Assembly (NCBI GenBank): GCA_000974665.1
Contig: BBSY01000003.1
Coordinates: 248,001 to 312,000, forward strand
DNA: 64,000 bases
Origin: an alpha proteobacterium U9-1i
GTDB lineage: Bacteria > Pseudomonadota > Alphaproteobacteria > Caulobacterales > Aquidulcibacteraceae
Direction of reading: 5' to 3'
In this document: positions 35,129-43,332 of the stretch, in pieces
How positions within the stretch are numbered: position 1 is the first letter of the stretch
Layout: the number at the start of each line of letters is the position of its first letter
Translations under genes and position numbers: made by a program
Notes under the pieces: model-generated
What the model was told of the DNA's origin: nothing
What the model saw: only the letters and a program-made list of their open reading frames with translations
The model's database searches: none

Positions 35129-36211
35129 TCAAAAGCGCAGATAGTTGTGACGGCGAACACCCCCGGTGCGCGGCAGAGAGATCACGTCCCCGTCGCGCAT
35201 CGCCCAGACAGGGCCACGATACGCGCGCTTGGCGTCGCGAACGAAGGTGGACGCAAGCCCCGGCACGGGCGTCTGTGGCAAGAAGTGCGTGATTGCCAGC
35301 GCGCCGACGCCAGCCTCTTCGGCAACCTCGCCCGCTTGTTCGGGCGTCGTGTGATAGTCGAGGATGTCGGTGAAAATTGAAGCCAGCGTGTCGCGCCCAG
35401 CTTCGGCTGTCGCGTCGTGCATGATGCGGTCGAGCTCGGGCGAGATGGCTTCGTGGACGAGCAAATCCGCGCCGCGCGCCGCCATGGTCAGCGAGCGCGA
35501 GCGCGCGGTATCGCCGCTGACGACGATACTGCGGCCCGCATACTCGATGCGATAGCCGACGGCGTCCGTGGGCGCGTGGTCAACGCGGAACGCGAAGATG
35601 CGTAGGCCCTCTTCGTCTCGGAGCAGCACCGTTTCACCGTCTACGGTTGGCACGACGAAATCGGTGGGGCGCAAGCCGCCGCCGGTGGGCGGCAGCACGT
35701 CCGGGGCGTGATGGGCCGTACGGTATGCGTGATCGATGGCGTAGGCTTCATTTAGGCCGGCGGCGAGACGTGTCGTGCCGGTGGGGCCGATCACACCGAG
35801 CGGCTCGGTCGCGGTCGCCATCGCCCAATGCTGCAGCGCCATCGGCGCCAGGCCGTCGAAATGATCCGAGTGAAGATGCGTGAGGTAGACGGCTTCGACG
35901 TCTCCAAGCGAAATGCCCATCAGCGACAGCGTCTCCGCTGCGCTCTCGCCAGCGTCGAACACAAACACGCGCTCGCCGGCGATCACGGCGAAGCAGGGTC
36001 CGGCGCGGCTGCGATCGGGCAAGGGCGAACCTGTGCCACAAAACACGGCGTGCAAACCGTCAGGTAGCTTTTGCGGCAGGTCGGCCCGAACGCCGTCGCG
36101 CGCGGCGCTTGTCAGCAGCACGGTCGCGATCTCGCCGCGGAAAACATAGGTCCCGCCGATGGCGGCGGCGAGAATGGCGAGCGCGCCGATGCCCCAAGCC
36201 CATTCCTTCAC
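35129..36211 (-). CDS. Metallo-beta-lactamase-fold hydrolase, membrane-anchored (arylsulfatase/RNase Z-like)
   Basis: A 360-residue protein with an N-terminal TM (about 5-23). An MBL domain has [17 protein letters not shown], the metal motif [10 protein letters not shown] (H112, H114, D116, H117), VVSGDTARS and a late AITHFLP. This layout resembles AtsA-type arylsulfatases and RNase Z-like hydrolases. The start is GTG at 36211, selected because GGGAG lies seven bases upstream. It pairs with the sulfatase gene and diverges from the haloalkane dehalogenase across a 17-bp palindrome. Confidence 0.87.
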   Translation of the reverse strand: MKEWAWGIGALAILAAAIGGTYVFRGEIATVLLTSAARDGVRADLPQKLPDGLHAVFCGTGSPLPDRSRAGPCFAVIAGERVFVFDAGESAAETLSLMGISLGDVEAVYLTHLHSDHFDGLAPMALQHWAMATATEPLGVIGPTGTTRLAAGLNEAYAIDHAYRTAHHAPDVLPPTGGGLRPTDFVVPTVDGETVLLRDEEGLRIFAFRVDHAPTDAVGYRIEYAGRSIVVSGDTARSRSLTMAARGADLLVHEAISPELDRIMHDATAEAGRDTLASIFTDILDYHTTPEQAGEVAEEAGVGALAITHFLPQTPVPGLASTFVRDAKRAYRGPVWAMRDGDVISLPRTGGVRRHNYLRF

Positions 36212-36255
36212 CGCGATGCTCCCAAACTTATGCCCACCTTGCGCTCTGAAGATAG

Positions 36256-36272
36256 TGGCACTAATAGTGCCA
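36256..36272. promoter_or_regulatory. 17-bp perfect palindrome, probable TetR operator
   Basis: TGGCACTAATAGTGCCA has 8-bp arms around one central A. It lies between the divergent MBL/sulfatase and dehalogenase/tetR operons, 45 and 40 bp from the two start codons. Size and position fit the site of the TetR protein encoded at 37211. Confidence 0.75.
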
Positions 36273-36311
36273 TTACATGAGACGGTCAACCTGAGTCAGG
36301 GAGCGGTTGGA

Positions 36312-37214
36312 ATGCAGGTGTTGCGAACGCCGGATGAGAGGTTCGTTGGGTTGCCGGATTTTCCATACGCGGCGCACTACACGGAAGTGACGGACGCGGC
36401 GTCCGGCGTGAAATTGCGCATCGCCGCTGTGGATGAAGGTCCGCGCGATGCGGCGCCAGTGCTGCTGCTGCACGGCGAGCCGACGTGGTCGTTTCTCTAT
36501 CGCAAGATCATTGCGCGGCTTGTCGGCAAGGGTCACCGTGCGATTGCGCCGGACCTCGTGGGCTTTGGGCGCTCCGACAAGCCGGCGGAGCGAACCGACT
36601 ACACCTATGAGCGCCACGTCGCGTGGATGAAGGATTGGCTCGAGGCCAACGACCTGACCAACATCACGTTGTTCTGCCAGGATTGGGGTGGGCTGATCGG
36701 CTTGCGTCTGGTTGCTGCGATGCCGGAGCGGTTCGCACGCGTGGTGGCGGCCAACACGTTTTTGCCGCATGGCCAGGGTGCGACGCCGGCGTTCGAGGCG
36801 TGGCTGAATTTCAGCCAGAGCGTGCCGGAATTTCCGACGGGCTTCATCGTCAATAGTGGCGCGGTGCGTGAGCTGAGCAAAGAGGAGCGCGCGGCATACG
36901 ACGCCCCATATCCCGACGAAAGCTACAAAGCGGGTGCGCGCCAGTTTCCCGCGCTCGTGCCTGTGAAGCCGGGCATGCCGTCGGTGGCGGAGAATCTGGA
37001 AGCATGGAAGGCGCTCGAGCGTTTTGAGAAGCCGTTTCTCACCGCGTTCAGCGATCAGGATCCGATCACACGCGGCGGCGACGAGCGCTTGCAGACGCGC
37101 ATTCCCGGCTGCAAGGGCCAGGCGCACGTGACGATCATGGATGGCGGGCACTTCCTGCAGGAAGATCGCCCGGACGCCGTGGCCGACGTGATCGACAGGT
37201 TCGTGAACCCGTGA
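36312..37214 (+). CDS. Haloalkane dehalogenase (HLD-I type alpha/beta hydrolase)
   Basis: A 300-residue cytoplasmic hydrolase that releases halide from haloalkanes. The nucleophile and halide-binding tryptophan are D124-W125 in [10 protein letters not shown], the same numbers as in DhlA. The oxyanion segment is [12 protein letters not shown], the acid is D250 in SDQDPIT and the base is H280 in GGHFLQED. The glutamate after HG and the D-W pair support dehalogenase over a general esterase. The ATG at 36312 follows GAGCGG; the upstream frame crosses the palindrome and was rejected. It is co-transcribed with a tetR gene. Confidence 0.9.
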   Translation: MQVLRTPDERFVGLPDFPYAAHYTEVTDAASGVKLRIAAVDEGPRDAAPVLLLHGEPTWSFLYRKIIARLVGKGHRAIAPDLVGFGRSDKPAERTDYTYERHVAWMKDWLEANDLTNITLFCQDWGGLIGLRLVAAMPERFARVVAANTFLPHGQGATPAFEAWLNFSQSVPEFPTGFIVNSGAVRELSKEERAAYDAPYPDESYKAGARQFPALVPVKPGMPSVAENLEAWKALERFEKPFLTAFSDQDPITRGGDERLQTRIPGCKGQAHVTIMDGGHFLQEDRPDAVADVIDRFVNP

Positions 37215-37786
37215 GCGCAGCCGCGCAAATCGATGGCCGGCGCCAGCGCGCCGATGTGAGCCGGCGTCGGATCGCGCAGGCCATGCTGGAGCTCGCGCGC
37301 GCGGGCGATGTTGCGCCGAGTGCGGACCTTGTGGCTGAGCGCGCGGGTGTCGGCCGGCGTACGGTGTTCCGGCTCTTCAGCGACATGGAGGGCGTCTATC
37401 GCGAGATGCATGCGTTGATGGTCGGCCAGATATTGCCGATGTTCCAAGAGCCGTTCGCCGCGACAACGTGGCGGGCGCGCTTCGATGAACTGATCGATCG
37501 ACGCGCGCGAATCTTCGAAGTGATGCGTCCTATCAAGACAGCGTCGGAAGCGCATCGGCATCGCTCTGAATTCCTCCAGGCCGAGCACCGTAAGCTCACC
37601 AAATTGCAGCGCGAGACGCTGATGGCCATGCTACCTGACAGCGTGCGCGCCGATGCGGTGCGTATGGAGGCGTTTGACATGGCGTTCAGTTTCGAAGCGT
37701 GGCGGCGGCTCCGGCAGGAGCAGCGGCTGACGACGAAGCAAGCTGTGGATGTTTGGCGCGAACTGTCGCGTGTATTGCTGGACTAA
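37211..37786 (+). CDS. TetR-family regulator of the dehalogenase locus
   Basis: A 191-residue protein with an N-terminal helix-turn-helix ([50 protein letters not shown]) and a variable helical ligand domain. It starts with GTG overlapping the dehalogenase stop (GTGA). The only good palindrome nearby is 36256-36272, making this the likely repressor of both divergent operons. Confidence 0.88.
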   Translation: MSAAAQIDGRRQRADVSRRRIAQAMLELARAGDVAPSADLVAERAGVGRRTVFRLFSDMEGVYREMHALMVGQILPMFQEPFAATTWRARFDELIDRRARIFEVMRPIKTASEAHRHRSEFLQAEHRKLTKLQRETLMAMLPDSVRADAVRMEAFDMAFSFEAWRRLRQEQRLTTKQAVDVWRELSRVLLD

Positions 37787-37814
37787 TCGTTTGCGCCGCC
37801 GCCGGTGCGGAATG

Positions 37815-39821
37815 CTACACTGGGACGGTGATGTGCTTGCCGCCGAACACGGCCTGCCAGTTTTCGATTTCGCTAACGACGATCTCGTCGGCCGCGTGGG
37901 CCAGCTCCGCGACGGCGCCGTAATTCAGCGCATCGGAGGTGGCGAGCAGCGCTATGCGATCATGCACTGCGTCGAGCTTGCCGGCGGTGATTTCCGAGAT
38001 GGCGGCGAAGCGTTCGAAATCGCCGAAATAGCGGATGCCGGCAATGGCGCCGCCGAGCGTGGGCAGCGCGACGCCAAGAAACGTGAAGATGTTCGAAAGC
38101 GTTTTGAACGCGTCCTTCTCGATCAGATGCGCGCCGGCTGCGGCGGCCATCACCAGATAGATCGCGACGGAGGCGACAGCTACCTGGAAGAGCTTTTCTG
38201 AGAGCTTGTCGAGCTTGTGATGCACGTTGCTCAGCCGCTTCGCCTTGGCGCGGTGATAATCGCGCTGCGTGGAGACGTGGACGTCGAGAATATTGGTCAA
38301 CGCCGCGCGCAAATACGAAGCAGTCACCACGGTCTTGGGCAGGCCCACTTCGCGCAGAGCGTGACGTGCATAATGTTCGGGCCACGAGGTTTCCGCGCCT
38401 TCCGGCCAATTGCCCGGCGCGCGCGCCGCGCCCAGCGCTAGCAAGATTGGCGCGTGCCGCAAATATTCCGCGACGCGTCGTGTTTCGAACCAGCGCCCGT
38501 GCCAGCGCCGCTTCTGCCCTTGCCAGGTTATGCCGACGATGGTGGCAAGCAGCACAAATTCGAACAGCGCGAACGGCCATTTCCATGCGCTGCCGACCAG
38601 CGGCAAATAGGCGATGCCGCAAATGATGGCGAGCGCGGACAGCCCGAAGTTCACACTCATGCCGCTCCGATAGAGATCGGACAGATAGGACGAAATGCCA
38701 TCCGCCCAAGCGAAGCGCGCCAGCACCATAGGCGCCGTGCGCTCCGGGAGCGTTGCATCGGCCCCCGGCATGTTGGCGAGCGCATCCAACACACGTGCGC
38801 CCGAGCCCTGTTCGATGGCGTCGGGGCGTTCATAGATTTGCTGTAGGTCGCGCCAGGGATTGGACGCCTTCTCGCCGCTGAACAGCGCTTCTACCCGGCG
38901 ATAGGCGTGCCACACTGGATTGCTGCATGTGCGCCAGTGCAAGCCGTCGAGCGAATGAACGCCATAGCTGTTAGGCGCATGTCCTTTGGCTTGCGGTTCG
39001 CGTGGCGAGACTGCTTGAGCGACGAGGCGCTTCAGTTGGCCATCGCGATCGGTGCGCGAGGGCGCTGCGTGCAACGCGGCGAGCGCTTCCGGTGCGCCAA
39101 GAATTCGCCAATCCTCCGGCGCCGCGGGATCGATCCAAACGACATTGCCGCCAAGCGCCAAGGCGGCGGCGACAGTGTGGCCGGTGCCGCCGACGAACGT
39201 GGTGCGTGCGCCGTCCCAGATGGCGATGAGGATGTCGGATTGTTCAATCACGATGCGCGCGGCCAATGCGGCGCGCTGCGATGCGTCCGCGTCGTAAATG
39301 TTGGCGGCGTTCGCGTCGTCGGGCGCATCGTGCATGGCGAGATAGGCCAGCGCGATAGGATCGTCGGCGTCCGCAAGCTCAAACAGATGCGCCCTTTCCT
39401 GGAGTTCGTGGATCGCCTGAGCGCGTGTGGCTGTGGCGGGATCGGCTGGCGCGGCGCCAGCAAGCAGGGCGCGCGCGTCATCGGCGCTCGTCGGCAAGGC
39501 ATTGATAGCGATGTTGAGCATCCGCCCGAACGGCAGCGGCGCTACGAGCTCCCAATCGCGCGCGAGCGCGGCGCGCGCGCAGAGTTGGTCCGCGCCCTCA
39601 GCGAGCATCGAGTGCATGCGCACCGCCGCGAAGGGCGCGCCGAAGGGCGGCGACACCTCGCCGAGCGCCCCGGCCATGAGGTTGAGCACCTCCTGGAGCG
39701 CAGTTTCGATGCGCGCCAGATTAGCGGAATAGGCAGGATGGCTCCGGCGATGCCCAGTCACGCCCAGAGAGAGGCGCACACGCGGCGGGTGCGGTGCAAT
39801 TGCGGGCGCCTGATCTGACAT
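37815..39821 (-). CDS. SLOG-like Rossmann domain fused to multi-TM (SLATT-like) effector
   Basis: A 668-residue protein. Residues 15-270 look like a SLOG/LOG nucleotide-binding Rossmann domain: LSLGVTGHRRSHP at the start, MLAEGADQLCARAALARDWELVAPLPF, EQSDILIAIWDG, then GGTGHTVAAALALGGNVVWIDP. A linker leads to two TM helices (about 390-440), a charged helical stretch (KRLSNVHHKLDKLSEKLFQ), two further TM helices (about 546-600) and a C-terminal helical tail. SLOG plus SLATT-type membrane modules are known from nucleotide-signalling conflict systems, where a ligand opens a membrane effector. The family match is by pattern only. It is divergent from a TIR protein, with 73 bp between. Confidence 0.75.
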   Translation of the reverse strand: MSDQAPAIAPHPPRVRLSLGVTGHRRSHPAYSANLARIETALQEVLNLMAGALGEVSPPFGAPFAAVRMHSMLAEGADQLCARAALARDWELVAPLPFGRMLNIAINALPTSADDARALLAGAAPADPATATRAQAIHELQERAHLFELADADDPIALAYLAMHDAPDDANAANIYDADASQRAALAARIVIEQSDILIAIWDGARTTFVGGTGHTVAAALALGGNVVWIDPAAPEDWRILGAPEALAALHAAPSRTDRDGQLKRLVAQAVSPREPQAKGHAPNSYGVHSLDGLHWRTCSNPVWHAYRRVEALFSGEKASNPWRDLQQIYERPDAIEQGSGARVLDALANMPGADATLPERTAPMVLARFAWADGISSYLSDLYRSGMSVNFGLSALAIICGIAYLPLVGSAWKWPFALFEFVLLATIVGITWQGQKRRWHGRWFETRRVAEYLRHAPILLALGAARAPGNWPEGAETSWPEHYARHALREVGLPKTVVTASYLRAALTNILDVHVSTQRDYHRAKAKRLSNVHHKLDKLSEKLFQVAVASVAIYLVMAAAAGAHLIEKDAFKTLSNIFTFLGVALPTLGGAIAGIRYFGDFERFAAISEITAGKLDAVHDRIALLATSDALNYGAVAELAHAADEIVVSEIENWQAVFGGKHITVPV

Positions 39822-39894
39822 TAAAAGTCTGCTAGACGAATTTGGGGAACCGGCAAAGCCTTGCGATCGACAGCAAGGCGGCAGGTGAGGGGCC

Positions 39895-41280
39895 ATGGCG
39901 GACGGGAAGCTCTATACCGCGTTCATCAGCTATTCGCAGGCCGACAAGGCCTGGGGTAAGCGCATCCACAATTGGCTTGAAACCTATCGCGTGCCGGTTG
40001 GCGTCATGGTGGACGTCAGCACCGACCGCCGCTTGGGCCGATTTTTCCGCGACGAGGAGGAGATGCCGGCCGCGACCGATATCGCTGCGGTGGTGCGCCG
40101 CGCAATCGAGGTGGCCGAAAGCCTGATCGTGATCTGCTCGCCGCGCTCGGCGCAGTCGCAATGGGTCGAAGCGGAGATCGAATATTTTCGCCGCGCCAAT
40201 CCCAGCGGCAAGATTTTCGCCGTCATCATCGATGGCGAGCCCAACGCCGACGATCTGGCGCGAGAGTGCTTTCCACCCGCTCTGCGCGTCGTGACCGATC
40301 CCACGGAAGACGATTCCATGCCGATCGAACCGGTCGGACTCGATGTGCGCGTCGATGGCAAAGCGCGTATTTGCGCGCGATTGGCGGCCGGCATATTGGG
40401 CGTCGATTTCAACGATCTCTGGCAGCGCGACCGACGTCGCGCCGAGGCGCGGCAGCGCCGTACGATCATGGTTCTGAGTGCAGTGAGTACGGTGTTCGCA
40501 GTCCTCGCCATCACTGCGATCGCGCTGGGCGTCAGCGCTCGCCGGAACGCCGCGGAAGCTCGCCGTCAAGCGGAGATCGCTACCGCCGCGCGCATCGAGC
40601 TGCAGCGCGAGTATCTCTCCATGATCGGCGAAAGCGCGATTAATCAGGTGCTGGCGAATGGCAACGATCCCGGGGCGCTGACGATCAGTTCACCCGTGGA
40701 TTGGATCATCCTGATGGAGCGGCGTCAGAATGCGTTCGCCGCGGCGCGCGATTTTGGGCTGGGCCGTGTGCTGGCGGTGGCGCATGACGGGGTGCTTCAG
40801 GGCGTGCGCTCAACCCGTGGAGATGCGTTCCTCCGTCGCACGATCGGTTGGCTACGCGGGCCGGTGCGTCCGCAAAGCGTGCTGATCGCGAGCGGGCATT
40901 GCGAATGGGTGCCGAATGATGCGCCGGATTGGCGGCTGCCGACGTTGCTGCGAGATTGGGGCTACAGCGTAAGCACCGCGCCCGAACTGATCGACGATGC
41001 AGCGCTCACGGAGGCCGGGGTGCTCATCATCGGCAATGCCTGGGGTGATTTCACGCCAGACGAAGTCGCCGCGATCGAGCGCTTTACGCGGGACGGCGGT
41101 GGCGTGTTGCTGGCGGGACTGGGCTGGTCGTGGAGTCAATATGCTGACGATCCCGACTTTCAATGTCCGGATCTCCACGCGCTGCAGAGCGCGGAGAACA
41201 TCGCAACCTACCCGATGAATCGCGTCGCTGCGCCGTTCGGCGTGCAATGGCTGGACGATAGCGTAAGTCGCACACGCTGA
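39895..41280 (+). CDS. TIR domain - TM - GATase1/TCAF-like domain protein
   Basis: A 461-residue protein. Residues 5-130 form a TIR domain: YTAFISYSQADKAWGKRIHNWLE, FRDEEEMPAATDI, and SPRSAQSQWVEAEIEYF, in which E94 of W-V-x-x-E is the expected NADase glutamate. A TM helix (192-213) and a charged coil follow. The C-terminus (325-460) resembles a class I glutamine-amidotransferase-like fold: QSVLIASGHCEW, AGVLIIGNAWGDFTPDEVAAIERFTRDGGGVLLAGLGWSWSQY. That last block recalls M60-peptidase-associated/TCAF domains. The order implies a cytoplasmic TIR and an outer sensor-like domain. GAGG precedes the ATG. Confidence 0.8.
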   Translation: MADGKLYTAFISYSQADKAWGKRIHNWLETYRVPVGVMVDVSTDRRLGRFFRDEEEMPAATDIAAVVRRAIEVAESLIVICSPRSAQSQWVEAEIEYFRRANPSGKIFAVIIDGEPNADDLARECFPPALRVVTDPTEDDSMPIEPVGLDVRVDGKARICARLAAGILGVDFNDLWQRDRRRAEARQRRTIMVLSAVSTVFAVLAITAIALGVSARRNAAEARRQAEIATAARIELQREYLSMIGESAINQVLANGNDPGALTISSPVDWIILMERRQNAFAAARDFGLGRVLAVAHDGVLQGVRSTRGDAFLRRTIGWLRGPVRPQSVLIASGHCEWVPNDAPDWRLPTLLRDWGYSVSTAPELIDDAALTEAGVLIIGNAWGDFTPDEVAAIERFTRDGGGVLLAGLGWSWSQYADDPDFQCPDLHALQSAENIATYPMNRVAAPFGVQWLDDSVSRTR

Positions 41281-41344
41281 GGCCGCTTGACCGCGCCCAG
41301 GCCCGACGCTTCAGTGCGCGCATACCTGGGTGAGAGGCGAGCCG

Positions 41345-42184
41345 ATGCAGCAAGGTTTTCGGCGAATACTCGCGGCGCTCGCCGCGCCGCTCATGGCGTT
41401 TGGCCTCGTGGCGCCCGCTGCCGCTGAGCAACAACAATGGGCCGCTGCCTATGTCGATTGGACCTTCGCTGAAGATGCGACGGCCGCCGCACGCGCGGAG
41501 CAGGAGATCCGTGTCGCCGAACCGGGGCGGGCCTCGTTTTTTACGCTCAACTGGGATTTCGAAGTCGGCGAAGGCGGTTACATCGGCTTGCAGTCCGACG
41601 AAGCCGGCGCGCACAATGTGCGCTTCTCCTTGTGGAACGCTACCAGCGCGCGCGGCGCGGCCTGCCGCCGCTTCGATGGCGAAGGCGTTGGCATGACCTG
41701 CGAACTGCCGTGGGCGATCTCGGCCGACGCATTTTATCGTGTGCGCGTTGTCCGTGGCGCCGCGGACGCGGGGGGGCAATGGTGGAGTGGTTGGATCGAC
41801 AGGCGTGAAGCTGGCGGGCGTGTTGTGCAAACCAGGATCGGCGACCTCCGCGTGGCCGCGAGCAGCAACGCAATCAACCCCGCGACGATCTATAATTTTA
41901 GCGAATTCTGGGGCGACGCTGTCCCCGCCTGCCGGGACGTCGCGCTCTCCGCTGCGATCTTCGCGCCTCCGCGCATTGGCGCCTCCACGACAGGCGCCGT
42001 GAGTACTGCGAGAAATCCGGTCGGTCGTCGCCCTGACGGCCATCTGTGCAACGGCCGCGAACGCTCCGGCGCCGTATCGCGCCACACGCCCATCGCGCTC
42101 GACAGCGGCCCCGGCATGATCCTCACCCTAGGCGGAAGTATCCCGGCGAATGAAGGCGCCGCGCGCAGGCTCTCTGGACGCTGA
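41345..42184 (+). CDS. Secreted DUF3472-like protein
   Basis: A 279-residue protein with a signal peptide (residues 1-28, cleavage after PAAA). Residues 40-190 match the DUF3472 pattern as I know it: aromatic-rich YVDWTF, GGYIGLQS, VRFSLWNA, CRRFDGEGVGMTCELPW, YRVRVV, and TIYNFSEFWG. The fold is probably lectin-like and the function unknown. The C-terminal region (about 210-279) is low-complexity and less convincing. It starts 64 bases after the TIR gene on the same strand with GAGAGGCGAG upstream, so it may be co-transcribed with it. Confidence 0.7.
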   Translation: MQQGFRRILAALAAPLMAFGLVAPAAAEQQQWAAAYVDWTFAEDATAAARAEQEIRVAEPGRASFFTLNWDFEVGEGGYIGLQSDEAGAHNVRFSLWNATSARGAACRRFDGEGVGMTCELPWAISADAFYRVRVVRGAADAGGQWWSGWIDRREAGGRVVQTRIGDLRVAASSNAINPATIYNFSEFWGDAVPACRDVALSAAIFAPPRIGASTTGAVSTARNPVGRRPDGHLCNGRERSGAVSRHTPIALDSGPGMILTLGGSIPANEGAARRLSGR

Positions 42185-42223
42185 TATTGCGCAGGTGGGC
42201 GGCGCGTTGGACGTTCACGCGCG

Positions 42224-42580
42224 CTAGCTTAGCGTTGTTTCAAGCCTGACGATCTTGCCATCGCGCAGCTTGAAGCGATTCAAGCCGCGCCCGGCGCCGC
42301 CGGGAAGCGCCGGCGAATGGCACGTCCAGGCAACGCTTATGTCTGCGCCCGACACGTCTACGCGGTCCATACTGATCGTCATCTCGGGCAAGGGATGGGC
42401 CCAGCCGGTGCGCATGGCCTGCATGATGGCGGCCTTGCCCTTATGTTCGGTGGGCGCTCCAGAAAACGGCTCGATGTAGAGGGCGTCGTCGGCGAACAGG
42501 CTTTCCATCTCCTTCTCAGCAGCAGCTCCGGACTGCATGGCGCGAAAGAAGCTTGCAACGGTTTCCGGCGTTTCCGACAT
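42224..42580 (-). CDS. SnoaL/NTF2-like protein
   Basis: A 118-residue single-domain cone-fold protein with the SnoaL-like pattern METVASFFRAMQSG-type helix, ESLFADDALYIEPF, HKGKAAIMQAMRT, and a beta sheet ending FKLRDGKIVRLETTLS. Members are isomerases, hydrolases or binding proteins; no reaction can be assigned. It is divergent from the LuxR-type regulator by about 30 bases. Confidence 0.8.
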   Translation of the reverse strand: MSETPETVASFFRAMQSGAAAEKEMESLFADDALYIEPFSGAPTEHKGKAAIMQAMRTGWAHPLPEMTISMDRVDVSGADISVAWTCHSPALPGGAGRGLNRFKLRDGKIVRLETTLS

Positions 42581-42611
42581 TGGGCGTTCCTTGGTCGAAT
42601 GAAGGGTGGTG

Positions 42612-43013
42612 ATGGCGAGTTTAGAAGACGAGGATCTTGGTCGTATTGCTCAGGCGCTTGCAGCGTTCCGCGCGCGATCGCCCGCGCTGATACCCTGGCA
42701 CGCATTGGCGCCTCTTGGCGCCATCGGCGTCAGTAGCGTCGAGCTGACGATCGACTTCCGCGCCACGGGCATTTTGGGCGCACCGCTCTTGGTGGCGCGC
42801 CGAGCGGCGCCGCCAGCTTCCTTTTGGGGACGATTGACGGCTCGCGAGCGAGACGTTGCGAGATGTGTCGCTCGTGGACTCTCGAACAAGGCGGTTGGGG
42901 ATGTGCTGGGAATCAGCGTCGCGACAGTGAAGGATCACGTACACAAACTCCTTCGAAAGTCAGAATCCAAATCGCGTGCCGAGTTTGCAGCGAAGCTCTC
43001 GGAACTTGCTTGA
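42612..43013 (+). CDS. LuxR-type HTH regulator
   Basis: A 133-residue protein whose C-terminal 60 residues are a LuxR/GerE helix-turn-helix (LTARERDVARCVARGLSNKAVGDVLGISVATVKDHVHKLLRKSESKSRAEFA). The N-terminal 60 residues are not a recognisable receiver or autoinducer domain, so the signal is unknown. Two GTG codons precede the ATG; I use the ATG at 42612, downstream of AAGGG. It may regulate the adjacent SnoaL-like gene. Confidence 0.8.
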   Translation: MASLEDEDLGRIAQALAAFRARSPALIPWHALAPLGAIGVSSVELTIDFRATGILGAPLLVARRAAPPASFWGRLTARERDVARCVARGLSNKAVGDVLGISVATVKDHVHKLLRKSESKSRAEFAAKLSELA

Positions 43014-43332
43014 CCCGGTGTCGATCTCACATCTCCGAGCGCCTCACAATCCATCGAAGGATGGGCGTCTCCGGAGAAATGTTGCCTACGACGGGTCGTG
43101 CTTTATGTGCGCCTGCCGCAGGCCGCGTGCTGATGACGTGATATTTGCGAACGCTGTCATTTAGGCTGCTCGGCATCAAGCGCAGCGGTTGATGGCGCCA
43201 ATACGCTTTCCCCGTGGGCGCCACTTGCGAGGGCGCGCCCGCGGTCGTCGCTGAAAAGTGTCGCTTGAACTAGAGCGGCGCGCCGCGTGTCAACCGAACC
43301 CTTACGACGTGCCCCAAGATCGGGGATCCGCC
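43014..43332. other. Intergenic region, no gene recognised
   Basis: About 320 bases between the LuxR-type gene and the S9 peptidase. No frame with a credible start or motif and no clear operator. The S9 reading frame is open back to 43258, but those codons lack a start context and precede the signal peptide. Confidence 0.5.
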
